Counted from the first letter of the stretch, positions 25,654-36,108 are shown. The stretch is DNA of 64,000 bases from Mycobacterium kyorinense (GCF_002101735.1 NZ_LQPE01000003.1:1-64000), one strand, 5' to 3'. Numbers and translations: made by a program. The notes: generated by a model from the letters alone, not told the origin.

Positions 25654-27057
25654 GTGCCAATTCGGTTACGTCCTGCACGCGCATCCTTAAGCAGCCGCAC
25701 GCCCAAGAGCATTGCGCGACCGGACAATCGGCTCGCCTTGGTGGACCAAGCGTTGTTCGCGGGACATCGGGCTGCAGGCCAGAAGGTAGTCATCGAAGTC
25801 GTCTGGGTTTATGAGCACGCCATCGACCTCGACGGGGTAAGGCGTTTTCACCGCAACCTCGGTTACGGGTTGTTGGGGCGGCGCATCGAGCGTTCGCCGC
25901 TCCCATTCGGCCGCCATCGGTGGGTTGCAGATCGGGGACCGTCAGACATCGACGTCGTTCAACGCGCCCGGCCCCGGGCGGAACTCAGCGACTGGGCTGA
26001 TGAACGTTCACAGCTACCGGTTGATCCAGAGCGGGGCCCTGGTTGGCATCTCGGTGTGCTCCCACTTACGGACGGTTCGACCGCGGTCAGCTTGGTGCTT
26101 GCCCACTACTTGATTGATGGCCTTGGGCTTGCCCTCGTGCTTGCCGACGCGATCTTGGGCAACACTCACGACCTCGGCTACCCGCCGCCTCGTTCGCGCA
26201 GTCGACTGCGCGCGGTCGTCCAGGATGCTCGCCAAACAGCGCAGGACATACCCGAGGTTGTCCGGGCGGTTGCCAGCGCGGCAAAACTGGCCCGTCGTGG
26301 CCGGCTTGAGGTTGCGCGGTCACCGGCACCCCGACCTGTCGCACTCCACAGAAGCGAGGGAGATGACGTAGTCGTCGTACCTACCATCACCATCTACATC
26401 GACCTGGATGAATGGGACTCCCGCGCGAAAGTGCTTGGCGGAACGAGTAACACGCTGGCGGCGGGGCTGGCCGTGAAGCTCGGAGAGCGCGTCGGGCGTC
26501 GACGCGCCAGCGACGGCGTTGTCACATTGCAACTGCCCATAAGCGAGCGAGTCGAGGGTGACACGCGCGCGTTCGCATTGTCGTATGCGCGCGTCAGTGT
26601 CGACCCGACCCACATAACAACGGATTTGGGTGACGCCCGTGCCGCCATCAAGGAGGCGCTGGAATCTGTGCGGGAGACGGCAGACGAGTCGTCGCAAGTG
26701 CTGTGGCTCACGCCCTTCACACCAAAACGAGCGATGAAAAGGATGGTCGATGCCGGGTTCACCGACCCCGATCGCCCGGTCTTCTGTTCTACTCTCGGCG
26801 ACCTCGGCTCGGTGCTGTCACGCCTCGATGGCAGCAACGCGGAGTACGCCGCCGCACGCGTAACCGGGCAACGCATAACACGACAGTGGCTTGAGCGAAT
26901 TGGCGGCCAACTGACTGTGTTGTCCGGGCGCCTAAGCGGCAAGGTCTTCATCACCGTCGTCGCATACCAACCAGGCGCCGAGAACACAAAGCCCGCACTG
27001 CGTGAGCTGGCTGCGCAGACTCTGGCGGAGTTCGGGCTCACGGGCGAGATCGACTAG
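25654..27057 (+). CDS. PapA/condensation-superfamily acyltransferase (paralogue 2)
   Basis: A 467-residue paralogue of the protein at 13452-14765. The shared block RRIERSPLPFGRHRWVA lies near residue 77, the catalytic HYLIDG at 151-156 (HxxxDG), and LDEWDSRAKVLGGTSNTLAAGLA matches the other copy. Probably transfers a fatty acyl group to a hydroxyl of the glycolipid, as PapA proteins do for other mycobacterial lipids. GTG 25654 follows GGAGG with seven bases spacing. It reads on the opposite strand to most of the island and converges on GT1 paralogue 5 with 21 bp between stops. Confidence 0.82.
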   Translation: MPIRLRPARASLSSRTPKSIARPDNRLALVDQALFAGHRAAGQKVVIEVVWVYEHAIDLDGVRRFHRNLGYGLLGRRIERSPLPFGRHRWVADRGPSDIDVVQRARPRAELSDWADERSQLPVDPERGPGWHLGVLPLTDGSTAVSLVLAHYLIDGLGLALVLADAILGNTHDLGYPPPRSRSRLRAVVQDARQTAQDIPEVVRAVASAAKLARRGRLEVARSPAPRPVALHRSEGDDVVVVPTITIYIDLDEWDSRAKVLGGTSNTLAAGLAVKLGERVGRRRASDGVVTLQLPISERVEGDTRAFALSYARVSVDPTHITTDLGDARAAIKEALESVRETADESSQVLWLTPFTPKRAMKRMVDAGFTDPDRPVFCSTLGDLGSVLSRLDGSNAEYAAARVTGQRITRQWLERIGGQLTVLSGRLSGKVFITVVAYQPGAENTKPALRELAAQTLAEFGLTGEID

Positions 27058-27078
27058 CGAACATTCCACCCTCGCCCA

Positions 27079-28347
27079 TCAGCGAACTTGCTTGAGGCGG
27101 ACGAAATTTTCCACGAGATCGGCGGCGGCCGCGACGCTTTCGGCAGGTTTGCTCAGCTGACTGGCGATCTCGCGCGCCCGAGCGCTGTATTCGGGGGCGA
27201 GTATCCGGCGGAGGTCTGCGATCAGCGACCGCCGGGTAGTACTGGAAAACCGCCGGGCGGTACCCACCTTCAGCCGTTTGACCGCAGCGGCCCAGTACGG
27301 CTGATCAGCCGCCATCCACCGGATCAACTGGGGAACTCCGGCGCGCAGGGCCGCGGCGGTAGTCCCTGCGCCACCATGGTGGACGATCGCACGACAGGCC
27401 GGAAAGATCGCGGCGTAATTCACCGTGTCGACCACTTTGACATGCTCCACTGGCGGGGCGCTGCCGAAGTCTGCCCCGGCGGCGCACACCAATGCGCGCT
27501 CACCCAACTTCGCGCAGACAGCGCTGATCATGCCGATCATGTCCGCGGGAGATTCAAACGGTATGCTGCCAAACCCGAAGAAAATAGGCGGTGTCCCCGC
27601 GGCGATCCATGACAAAACCTCCTCGTCGGAATCCGTCGGCAACTCCACCGTCAGCGCGCCGACGAAGGGCCGTTGACCATTCCAATCTGACCATTCGGCC
27701 GCCAAACCCGGAAAGCAGATCTCGTCGTAGGCCTGGATTTCCAGGGATCGGCGTTCGCTAATCCGTCGCGCCGCCGGGCGGGTTGCTTTCGGCAGATTCA
27801 GTTGCCGGCGTTGTGCGTCTTCAAGCTTTTTGCTTGCGCGCCAAATCATCCACTCGCTCGCCGTCGCTACCAAGCGGTTCAAGCGGGCCGGCAAATACGG
27901 AAGTAGCTGGCCGTTGACCCGCTTCGGGTAGTAATGGAGCGTTACCAACGGCATGTCGTAGTACTCCGCGACGTTGGCAGCGGGCTGCTCGAGAACCAGG
28001 CCGGTGAAGAGCAGGTCAGTTCCGTCGGCCAGCGCCGTCAGCGTGGTGCTCGCCTCCTCCCAGCACCGGGTCGCAAGCTCCCTCGCTTTGCGCCACAATC
28101 GAACCAGATCCGGGACCCTCCAAGGCCTGCGGAAAAAACCTGTCCAGAAGTCGCGGTACACGTCTAGCGGCGCCTGGGTGTCTACCCCGTAGGTGACCGC
28201 CGCGAGCCCCGCCGACTCGGCGAAGCCAAGCAGGTCGGGCGGGACAGCCATGCGCACGTCATGCCCCCTGCGCAGCAGTTCACGGCCGAGAGCGACGCTG
28301 GGCTCGATATCGCCGCGCGTTCCATAACTTGCCAACACAAGTTTCAT
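27079..28347 (-). CDS. GT1 glycosyltransferase of GPL type (paralogue 5)
   Basis: A 422-residue GT-B enzyme, MKLVLASYGTRGDIEPSVALGREL at the start. The donor motif is canonical, HHGGAGTTAAALRAGVPQL, but the next stretch (IRWMAADQPYWAAAVKRL) differs from the STDLDQTLWG of paralogues 2 and 3, resembling more common GT1 enzymes. It is a single-gene unit separated from the other four. Acceptor and sugar are unknown; the GPL-locus setting gives the general role. Confidence 0.9.
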   Translation of the reverse strand: MKLVLASYGTRGDIEPSVALGRELLRRGHDVRMAVPPDLLGFAESAGLAAVTYGVDTQAPLDVYRDFWTGFFRRPWRVPDLVRLWRKARELATRCWEEASTTLTALADGTDLLFTGLVLEQPAANVAEYYDMPLVTLHYYPKRVNGQLLPYLPARLNRLVATASEWMIWRASKKLEDAQRRQLNLPKATRPAARRISERRSLEIQAYDEICFPGLAAEWSDWNGQRPFVGALTVELPTDSDEEVLSWIAAGTPPIFFGFGSIPFESPADMIGMISAVCAKLGERALVCAAGADFGSAPPVEHVKVVDTVNYAAIFPACRAIVHHGGAGTTAAALRAGVPQLIRWMAADQPYWAAAVKRLKVGTARRFSSTTRRSLIADLRRILAPEYSARAREIASQLSKPAESVAAAADLVENFVRLKQVR

Positions 28348-29215
28348 TCGCGGAAATCCTGGCCTTTCACTTCCCTTGCCCGTGCTGCGAAATGAAGGTG
28401 GAACGTTGTGTCGCCCGGTTCAGCCGCCCGGCAGCATAGCCCAATACCCGCGCTATTGGCATGAAACCCAGAAGTTTTGGGTAAGTGCCCGCACGCCATT
28501 GTCTTGACCGGCGGTTTCGCTGACATTACCTAATCGGAGACATATCGCAAGCTTGGCGCCGTCGCTGGACCCGCTTGACCCGTCGCATGATCAATGGGTA
28601 GACGTCGTCACCGCCATACCTTCCAGACCGCAAAAGCACTGCCGTCTGGGAATCACTGATCGGCTCGGTTTTCTCCTCGACGTTCATGGTGGGCGACAAT
28701 GCCAAGCTGCGTGCCAAGCTGCACACCGCCAGGCAGGGCGGCAGCGACCGCGCATGGATCCAGCGGCGAAGGCAGCTACAGCATCGAGATCCCCGAGGAT
28801 ACCGCGCAGGAGAGGTGGGTGGCGCTGCCCCTCAAGCGCGAAGCCGCCCAGAACGGAACTCCATGCCCGGCCTATCCGCGCGCTGGTCAAGCACTAAAAA
28901 AGTGCGGCAGATCAACCCCAAGACAGCCGCGTAACGCCGTACTGCTCCGTTACGCACGTGCCATGCATTACGATCCCATATAGCGTTGAGAACAAGCCGT
29001 TATGGAGGCCGCCAGCATGGTTTACTCACCAAGATCTGGTCGCGCTCCCGCGGGGGCCGCTCGTTTGAAGTGATCGCCGCAGGCTGGTCTGCGACGCTCA
29101 CCGCACTCGAGATGCCGGTCTGGCGTGTCGTGGCCGATGTGTAGTTGCATGGGCGGCCAGCTGACATGACGTCGGGTATGGAAACGGGTGGAGAGGATTC
29201 GCGATTTTCAGCGTT
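28348..29215. other. Long intergenic region upstream of mmpS4
   Basis: About 870 bp. Overlapping frames at 28553-28983 are open on both strands (one reads EGSYSIEIPEDTAQERW in the +1 direction) but they change frame and match nothing I know, so this may be a decayed gene. The region should carry the promoter of the mmpS4-mmpL4a-mmpL4b operon; I found no dependable -10 or operator. Confidence 0.35.
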
Positions 29216-29635
29216 TTGAGACGGGTGTGGATTCCGCTGGTCATACTTGTAGTCATCGCAGGCGGAGGTTTCACCGTGACACGACTCCACAATATATTCG
29301 GCAACGAGAAGCGGGCCTCGTATGCCGACACCAAAGTCAACGACACCAAACCGTTCAACCCCAAGCACCTGAAGTACGAAATTTTCGGGCCGCCGGGAAC
29401 CACGGCCGACATCAGCTATTTCGACGTTAATGCCGACCCGCAACGAATCGAGGGGGCGCATTTGCCGTGGACGTTGGACATGGCAACAACCGAGGCGACG
29501 GCGGTGGGTAGCGTTGTGGCGCAGGGCGACAGCAACAGCATCGGCTGCCGCATCACCGTCGACGGTGAAGTCAAAGCCGAACGCATTTCGCACGAAGTGA
29601 ACGCCTTTACCTTCTGCCTGCTGAAGGCCGCATGA
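29216..29635 (+). CDS. mmpS4: MmpS4-type membrane protein
   Basis: A 139-residue MmpS protein: one N-terminal membrane helix ([17 protein letters not shown]) and a periplasmic domain with [26 protein letters not shown] and the two conserved cysteines ([12 protein letters not shown] and FTFCLLK). MmpS proteins partner MmpL transporters; MmpS4 is needed for GPL production and for siderophore export in other species. The only usable start near the family N-terminus is TTG 29216, and GGAGAGG lies about 20 bases away, nearer to an upstream ATT. The stop overlaps mmpL4a as ATGA. Confidence 0.92.
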   Translation: MRRVWIPLVILVVIAGGGFTVTRLHNIFGNEKRASYADTKVNDTKPFNPKHLKYEIFGPPGTTADISYFDVNADPQRIEGAHLPWTLDMATTEATAVGSVVAQGDSNSIGCRITVDGEVKAERISHEVNAFTFCLLKAA

Positions 29636-32517
29636 GCGACATCTACCAGGGCAACCAGCACACCGCGCCGCCATTTGCAGCGCGGACAATCCATCGATTT
29701 TCGGTGCCGATCATCTTGGGGTGGGTTGCGCTGATCCTGCTCGTGGGCGCCACTGTCCCGTCACTGGAGGAAGTCGAAAAAGAGCACACGGTGTCGCTGA
29801 GTCCTCCGGACGCGCCGTCATTCAAGGCGGCGAACCGCGTAGTGGAAGACTTCAAGGAAGCTACTTCCGGCAGTGTGGCGATGATCGTCTTGGAAAGCCA
29901 GCAATCCCTGGGCGATGAGGCGCATCAGTACTACAGCCACTTGATTCGTCAACTCAAGGACGATCCAAAGCATGTACAGCACATTCAAGATTTCTGGGGG
30001 GACCCCCTTACGGCGGGCGCCGCGGAAAGCGCTGACGGCAAGGCCGTGTATGTCCAATTGGACCTCGCCGGTGAGTTGGGCCAAACCCTAGGCAACGAAT
30101 CGACCGAAGCCGTCCGAAACATCGTGGCGCGCACGCCGCCACCGCCCGGGCTCAAGGTGTATGTCACCGGCCCGGCGGCAATCGCGGCGGATATGGGCCA
30201 CAGCGGCGATCGAACCGTCGTCACAATCACCGTGGTAAGCCTCGTCGTCATTTTCACGACATTGCTCCTCGTCTACCGCTCGGTTGTCACCGTCATTGTT
30301 CTATTGCTCATGGTCGGGATAGAACTGCAGGTAGCCCGTGGTGTAGTCGCATTTCTCGGTCATCATCAGCTTATTGGTGGCCTCACTACCTACGTGGTTA
30401 ATCTGCTGACGTCCCTCGCAATCGCGGCTGGAACCGACTACGGCATATTCTTCTTCGGTCGCTATCAAGAGGCGCGTCAAGCCGGCGAAGACCGGATAAC
30501 TGCTTTTTACACCACATACCACGGGGTCGCGCGCGTTGTTCTGGCCTCCGGCCTGACAATCGCCGGCGCCCTTTTCTGCCTGAGCTTTACCCGGCTGTCT
30601 GCTTTCCAAGCCATCGGTGTCCCGTGCGCGGTGGGCATGGTCGTCGCAGTTGCGGTTGCGCTCACTCTGGTTCCGGCAGTTATCGCACTCGGCAGCCGGT
30701 TTAAGCTGTTCGAGCCTAAGCGCAATGTCAGGGGCCATGGATGGCGACGGATAGGGACGGCGATCGTTCGCTGGCCCGCGCCCATTTTCGCCGCGACAAT
30801 GGCAGTCGCGCTCATCGGGTTGCTGGCGCTGCCCGGATACAAACCCAACTACGACGACCAGCAGTACATTCCCAAAGACATTCCCGGCAATCTCGGATAC
30901 GCCGCTGCCCAGCGGCATTTCCCCCAGGCCCGCATGATGACGCCGGAGATCCTGTTGATCGAAGCCGATCATGACATGCGCAATCCGGCAGATATGTTGG
31001 TTTTGAACAAACTGGCGAAGGGCGTCTTTGCCGTTCCGGGCATTTCCAGTGTGCAGGCCATAACCCGGCCAACTGGCGAACCGATCCAACACACGTCGAT
31101 ACCCTTCATGATGAGCATGGGACAGGCGAGCCAGCTGCAGAATATGCAATTCCAGAAAGCCCGCATGAATGACATGCTCAAGCAGGCCGATGATTTGGCG
31201 ACAACGATCAGTCTAATGCAGCGCATGTACGCGTTGATGCAACAACTTACCGCCACCACTCATCACATGGTCGGCGAGACGCACGAAATGGTCGCCATCA
31301 CCGAAGAACTGCGGGATCACATTGCGGATTTCGAGGACTTCTGGCGGCCGATCCGCAGCTACTTCTACTGGGAGAAGCACTGCTACGACATCCCCATCTG
31401 CTGGTCGTTCAGATCCATCTTCGATTCCATCGACGGGATTGACGAGGTGAGCGACAAGCTCGAGGACCTTGTCAAGGACCTCGATCAGCTTGATCTGCTC
31501 ATGCCGCAGCTGCTGACCCAGTTCCCGCCCATGATCGCCACTATGCAGAGCACGCGGACCATGATGCTGACGATGCACAGCACGATGTCCGGGATCTTCA
31601 ACCAAATGGAAGACTCGAGCGACAACGCGACGGCGATGGGTAAGGCGTTCGACGCCGCTAAGAACGACGATTCGTTCTATTTACCAGCGGAAGTCTTGAA
31701 GAACAAAGACGTCCAACGAATCTTGAAAGTCTTCGTGTCGCCGGACGGGAAGGCGACCCGGATGCTCATTTCCCAGCGCGGCGACCCCGCGACGGTTGAG
31801 GGTGTTTCACGGGTTGACGCGATAAAAACCGCGGCCGAGGAGGCACTCAAGGGAACACCGCTGGAAGACGCCAAGATTTACCTCACCGGCACGGCGGCGA
31901 TGGTGAAAGACATCATCGACGGCTCCAAATACGATCTGTTGATCGCGGCCGTCGCGGCGCTCTGCTTGATTTTCATCATCATGCTGATCATGACGCGAAG
32001 CTTCATTGCCGCCCTGGTGATCGTGGGCACCGTGGCGCTCTCACTTGGAGCATCGTTCGGGCTGTCGGTGCTCGTCTGGCAGTACCTTCTCGGCGTCCAA
32101 ATACACTGGGTCGTGCTGGCGATGTCGGTGATCGTCCTTTTGGCGGTGGGTTCTGACTACAACCTGCTGCTGGTGTCCCGCATGAAAGAGGAAATAGCGG
32201 CCGGGATAAATACAGGCATCATCCGCGCCATGGCGGGTACGGGCAAGGTCGTCACGAACGCCGGCCTGGTGTTCGCCTTCACCATGATGTCCATGGTGGT
32301 CAGCGACCTCCGCATCGTCGGCCAACTCGGTACCACCATCGGCCTCGGTCTGCTTTTCGACACGCTGGTCGTGCGCGCGTTCATGACGCCGTCCGTCGCC
32401 GCATTGTTGGGACGCTGGTTCTGGTGGCCGCAACAAGTGCGCCCCCGACCCGCCAGTGCATTACTTCGACCAGCCGGACCCCGTCCGTTGGTCCGTTCCC
32501 TGTTGCTCAAGGACTAA
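29632..32517 (+). CDS. mmpL4a: MmpL4a-type RND lipid transporter
   Basis: A 961-residue RND transporter. A first helix ([20 protein letters not shown]), a large periplasmic domain, helices TM2-6 around [21 protein letters not shown], a second periplasmic domain with coiled-coil-like residues about 500-670 and the sequence [17 protein letters not shown] holding a cysteine pair, then TM7-12 with [15 protein letters not shown]. The Asp-Tyr pairs in the two repeats are the proton-relay signature. In GPL formers the MmpL4a/4b pair translocates GPL or its precursor to the periplasm. ATG 29632 is coupled to mmpS4. Confidence 0.95.
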   Translation: MSDIYQGNQHTAPPFAARTIHRFSVPIILGWVALILLVGATVPSLEEVEKEHTVSLSPPDAPSFKAANRVVEDFKEATSGSVAMIVLESQQSLGDEAHQYYSHLIRQLKDDPKHVQHIQDFWGDPLTAGAAESADGKAVYVQLDLAGELGQTLGNESTEAVRNIVARTPPPPGLKVYVTGPAAIAADMGHSGDRTVVTITVVSLVVIFTTLLLVYRSVVTVIVLLLMVGIELQVARGVVAFLGHHQLIGGLTTYVVNLLTSLAIAAGTDYGIFFFGRYQEARQAGEDRITAFYTTYHGVARVVLASGLTIAGALFCLSFTRLSAFQAIGVPCAVGMVVAVAVALTLVPAVIALGSRFKLFEPKRNVRGHGWRRIGTAIVRWPAPIFAATMAVALIGLLALPGYKPNYDDQQYIPKDIPGNLGYAAAQRHFPQARMMTPEILLIEADHDMRNPADMLVLNKLAKGVFAVPGISSVQAITRPTGEPIQHTSIPFMMSMGQASQLQNMQFQKARMNDMLKQADDLATTISLMQRMYALMQQLTATTHHMVGETHEMVAITEELRDHIADFEDFWRPIRSYFYWEKHCYDIPICWSFRSIFDSIDGIDEVSDKLEDLVKDLDQLDLLMPQLLTQFPPMIATMQSTRTMMLTMHSTMSGIFNQMEDSSDNATAMGKAFDAAKNDDSFYLPAEVLKNKDVQRILKVFVSPDGKATRMLISQRGDPATVEGVSRVDAIKTAAEEALKGTPLEDAKIYLTGTAAMVKDIIDGSKYDLLIAAVAALCLIFIIMLIMTRSFIAALVIVGTVALSLGASFGLSVLVWQYLLGVQIHWVVLAMSVIVLLAVGSDYNLLLVSRMKEEIAAGINTGIIRAMAGTGKVVTNAGLVFAFTMMSMVVSDLRIVGQLGTTIGLGLLFDTLVVRAFMTPSVAALLGRWFWWPQQVRPRPASALLRPAGPRPLVRSLLLKD

Positions 32518-32521
32518 GCGG

Positions 32522-35455
32522 GTGCTTGGTGAACACCGCATGAGCACGGGACACGCCCGGCCCCCCTTGATAGGCCGGACAATCCACCGGTTTTCGGTGC
32601 TAGTCATCCTGGGTTGGGTAGCTCTGACATTGCTCGTGACTTTCGCGGTTCCATCGCTCGAGCGAGTCGGACAAGAGCATTCCGTCTCAATGAGTCCCCA
32701 AGACGCGCCGTCGGTCCAGGCCATGGTGCGAATGGGCAAGGACTTCCAAGAGTCCGATTCGGACAGCTTCGCGATGATCGTGCTGGAGGGGCAACAGCCG
32801 CTCGGCGAAGACGCTCACAAGTACTACGCCGAGTTGGTTCGCAAATTACGCGACGACTCCAAGCATGTTCAGCACGTACAGGATTTGTGGGGAGATCGAC
32901 TCACGCAGGCGGGCGCCCAGAGCCCCGACGGCAAGGCCGCATATGTGCAGTTGAACCTGGCCGGAAACCAGGGCACGCCCTTAGGCGAAGAATCCGTCGC
33001 GGCCGTCCGCGATCTCGTCAATAGCACGCCGCCACCTCCCGGGGTGAAGGCCTACGTGACCGGCGCGGCGCCGCTTATCACCGATATGCAGCACAGCGGC
33101 AACAAATCCATCTTGAAGATCACCGCGGTAACCGTCGCGATGATCTTCACGATGCTGCTCCTGGTCTACCGCTCGGTCATTACCGTGGTTCTGCTATTGG
33201 TCACGGTCGGGATCGAATTGGGTGCGGCCCGCGGAATCGTCGCGTTTCTTGGTCATAACAATATTCTTGTCCTCTCGACGTTTGCTATTAACCTGCTGGT
33301 GTCCCTCGGCATCGCGGCCGGAACCGACTACGCGATATTCTTCTTCGGGCGATATCAAGAGGCGCGACAGGCCGGCGAGGACCCGGAAACCGCCTTCTAC
33401 ACCACCTATGGCAGCGTCGCCAAGGTAGTCTTGGCTTCCGGCCTGACCATCGCGGGGGCACTGTTCTGTCTGAGCTTCACGCGCATGCCCTACTTCCAAA
33501 CCATGGGCGTCCCCTGCGCCATCGGCATGTTTGTTGCCGTCGCCGTTGCGCTGACGCTGGTCCCGGCAGTTATCGGCCTGGGCAGCCGCTTTGGGCTATT
33601 CGACCCCAAGCGCATGATCGGGGTCCGTCGCTGGCGCCGGGTCGGCACCGCGATTGTCCGCTGGCCTGCGCCCATCCTGACAGCCACTTGCGCGATTGCG
33701 CTGATCGGTCTAGTGACGCTGCCAGGCTATAAGACGAGCTACAACGACCGACTCTACATACCTCAAGACCTTCCCGCAAACATGGGATACGCGGCCGCTG
33801 ACCGGCATTTTTCCCAGTCGCGAATGATGCCAGATATTTTGATGATCGAGTCCGATCACGATATGCGTAATCCGGCGGACTTTCTGGTACTGAATAAACT
33901 AGCCAAGGGCGTCTTTCGGGTGCCGGGAATCTCCCGGGTACAGGGCATAACCCGGCCCGAGGGAACACCGATCGGCCACACGTCGATCCCGTTCCTGCTA
34001 AGTCTGCAAAATGCAACCCAGCTAGAAGTTATGCAGTATGTGAAGGCGCGCACCAGCGACATGCTCAAGCAGGCCGACGACATGGCGAAGATGATCGGCA
34101 TCATGCAGCACATGTACGGCCTCATGCAACAGATGAACAGCATCACGCATTCCACAATCACCCAAACAAAGGAAATGAAGCTCATCACCGATGAATTGCG
34201 TGATCACGTCGCGGATTTCGAAGATTTCTGGCGGCCGATCCGCAGCTACTTCTATTGGGAAAAGCATTGCTATGACATCCCGATCTGCTGGTCGCTGAGA
34301 TCCATTTTCGATGGAATCGACGGTGTTGACGAGCTCACAGATAAAATGGGCGACCTCATCAAGGACCTCGATCAAATCGATGTGCTGATGCCTCAGATGA
34401 TTCAAAATTTCCCGACCATGATCGCTACCATGCAAAGCATGCGGACCATGATGCTGACGATGCACAGCACCATGTCCGGCATCTTCAACGAGATGGACGA
34501 AATGAGCGATAACGCCATGGCATTGGGCCAGGCGTTCGACGCCGCCAAGAACGACGATTCCTTCTACCTGCCCCCGGAAGTTTTCGAAAACAAAGACTTC
34601 AAACGCGCGATGAGTTCCTTCCTGTCCCCCGACGGTAGGTCTGCCCGGTTCATAATTTCACAGCGCGGCGATCCCGCGTCGGTCGAGGGCACAGCACGTA
34701 TCGACAAGGTCAAGACGGCCGCCGAGGAGGCACTCAAAGGGACGCCGTTGTCCAACGCCAAAATCTATCTTGCCGGGACGGCAGCGACCTACAAGGACTG
34801 GGGAGACGGCTCCAAATACGATCTCCTGATCGCGGGAGTAGGCTCGCTCTGCCTCATTTTCATCATCATGCTCATCATCACGCGGAGCTTTATCGCCGCG
34901 CTGGCTATTGTGGGCACGGTAGCCCTCTCGTTGGGGGCGTCCTTTGGGCTTTCGGTGCTAATTTGGCAATACATTCTCGGGATAAGATTGCACTGGATGG
35001 TGCTTCCGATGTCGGTGATCATCCTGTTGGCAGTGGGGTCTGACTACAACCTGCTGCTGGTATCCCGCATGAAAGAGGAAATCGCCGCCGGGATAAACAC
35101 GGGCATCATCCGCGCCATGGGCGGTACCGGGAAGGTCGTGACGAACGCGGGCCTGGTGTTCGCGTTCACGATGATGTCCATGGCAGTCAGTGACCTGACC
35201 ATCATTGCTCAAGTCGGTACGACCATCGGTCTCGGTCTGTTGTTCGACACGTTGGTTGTGCGCTCGTTCATGACGCCGTCGATTGCCGCCCTGCTCGGAC
35301 GCTGGTTCTGGTGGCCGCAAGTGGTGCGCCAGCGCCCGGCAAGCGCCCTGCTTCGGCCGTACGGACCGCGTCCGCTGGTTCGATCCTTATTGCTAAGGGA
35401 TGAGGACGACGACGCGATCACGGCCCCCATCCCGAGACCGGTGGCACGAGGCTGA
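32522..35455 (+). CDS. mmpL4b: MmpL4b-type RND lipid transporter
   Basis: A paralogue of mmpL4a with the same layout: TM1 ([21 protein letters not shown]), periplasmic domain 1, TM2-6 with [21 protein letters not shown], periplasmic domain 2 with the same [10 protein letters not shown] cysteine pair, TM7-12 with [15 protein letters not shown], and a short cytoplasmic tail ending [16 protein letters not shown] 32522 has AAGGA eight bases upstream and gives 977 residues; ATG 32540 ([13 protein letters not shown]) gives 971 and fits the MmpL4 start seen in other mycobacteria. The frame is open further left to 32456 but that overlaps mmpL4a. Works with MmpS4 and MmpL4a, probably as a hetero-oligomer. 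Confidence 0.93.
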   Translation: MLGEHRMSTGHARPPLIGRTIHRFSVLVILGWVALTLLVTFAVPSLERVGQEHSVSMSPQDAPSVQAMVRMGKDFQESDSDSFAMIVLEGQQPLGEDAHKYYAELVRKLRDDSKHVQHVQDLWGDRLTQAGAQSPDGKAAYVQLNLAGNQGTPLGEESVAAVRDLVNSTPPPPGVKAYVTGAAPLITDMQHSGNKSILKITAVTVAMIFTMLLLVYRSVITVVLLLVTVGIELGAARGIVAFLGHNNILVLSTFAINLLVSLGIAAGTDYAIFFFGRYQEARQAGEDPETAFYTTYGSVAKVVLASGLTIAGALFCLSFTRMPYFQTMGVPCAIGMFVAVAVALTLVPAVIGLGSRFGLFDPKRMIGVRRWRRVGTAIVRWPAPILTATCAIALIGLVTLPGYKTSYNDRLYIPQDLPANMGYAAADRHFSQSRMMPDILMIESDHDMRNPADFLVLNKLAKGVFRVPGISRVQGITRPEGTPIGHTSIPFLLSLQNATQLEVMQYVKARTSDMLKQADDMAKMIGIMQHMYGLMQQMNSITHSTITQTKEMKLITDELRDHVADFEDFWRPIRSYFYWEKHCYDIPICWSLRSIFDGIDGVDELTDKMGDLIKDLDQIDVLMPQMIQNFPTMIATMQSMRTMMLTMHSTMSGIFNEMDEMSDNAMALGQAFDAAKNDDSFYLPPEVFENKDFKRAMSSFLSPDGRSARFIISQRGDPASVEGTARIDKVKTAAEEALKGTPLSNAKIYLAGTAATYKDWGDGSKYDLLIAGVGSLCLIFIIMLIITRSFIAALAIVGTVALSLGASFGLSVLIWQYILGIRLHWMVLPMSVIILLAVGSDYNLLLVSRMKEEIAAGINTGIIRAMGGTGKVVTNAGLVFAFTMMSMAVSDLTIIAQVGTTIGLGLLFDTLVVRSFMTPSIAALLGRWFWWPQVVRQRPASALLRPYGPRPLVRSLLLRDEDDDAITAPIPRPVARG

Positions 35456-35639
35456 CCCGCGCTCGTCGATAGCTGCCACGCGGGCGAGCGGTAGTGCTGT
35501 TTGCATCGAATTTTCAAAAGGTTTGCCTGTCAGAATGTTTGCATCGCCGCGCAAAAGGGCAAACACCACGCCGGTGACGTCTAGCTGCACAAGTGTTGCA
35601 CCATGCGGTTATGCGCTGACGCCCGAAAGACCTTCGTCG

Positions 35640-35656
35640 CGGCGCCTTCGGCGCCG
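35640..35656. repeat. Perfect GC-rich hairpin between mmpL4b and the haemophore gene
   Basis: CGGCGCC, a TTC loop, then GGCGCCG: seven-base arms that pair exactly. It could slow or end transcription from the mmp operon, but there is no T-run after it, so terminator function is uncertain. Confidence 0.4.
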
Positions 35657-35741
35657 TCGGTATCTAGAGGTTGCGAAAAGGCGAGGCAAGGTTTGCGCCA
35701 AGCCGTTAGAGTCGGTGGAATCAGTTGGGAGGAGACCACAA

Positions 35742-36068
35742 ATGACGAAACTGTCGTTGACCAGGATGGCGGTGGCGATTGGCGGTCTGGCATTGTCCTT
35801 GACCGCCGGAGCCGGAATCGCGTCCGCAGACCCCGCTCTGGACCCGATCGTCAACACAACCTGTACTTACCCGCAGGCGGTGGCGGCGTTGAACGCGGAG
35901 AACCCGGAAGCTGCAGCGCAATTCAACGCATCGCCGCCCGCGCAGTCCGCGTTGCGTCAGTTCCTCGCCGCGCCGCCGAGTCGACGTGCACAGATGGCCC
36001 AACAGATTCAGGGTTCGCCGTACTTTGGCGTTATCCAGCAGATTGCAGCCACCTGCAACAACTACTGA
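35742..36068 (+). CDS. Secreted haemophore-type haem-binding protein (MHB family)
   Basis: A 108-residue precursor. The signal peptide is clear (MTKLSLTRMAVAIGGLALSL, cleavage after Ala29 in IASADP). The mature part is helical and Ala/Gln-rich with one cysteine early (NTTC, residue 41) and one at the end (ATC, residue 105), the pattern of mycobacterial haemophore-related proteins that bind haem outside the cell. ATG 35742 is preceded by a strong GGAGGAG. No iron-box-like operator was recognised upstream. Its position beside the mmp operon may only be neighbourhood. Confidence 0.85.
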   Translation: MTKLSLTRMAVAIGGLALSLTAGAGIASADPALDPIVNTTCTYPQAVAALNAENPEAAAQFNASPPAQSALRQFLAAPPSRRAQMAQQIQGSPYFGVIQQIAATCNNY

Positions 36069-36108
36069 GTCATCCCCGCATATCCGACGAAGCAGTAGCG
36101 CCGTCGAG

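Noticed and set aside
28553..28983. Overlapping frames that might be a gene upstream of mmpS4
   Set aside because: Several frames are open at once and none keeps protein-like sequence for its length; at most a decayed gene.
1..35455. Naming the exact GPL serovar or species
   Set aside because: Sugar identity cannot be read from glycosyltransferase sequence alone and the NRPS modules lie outside the window.
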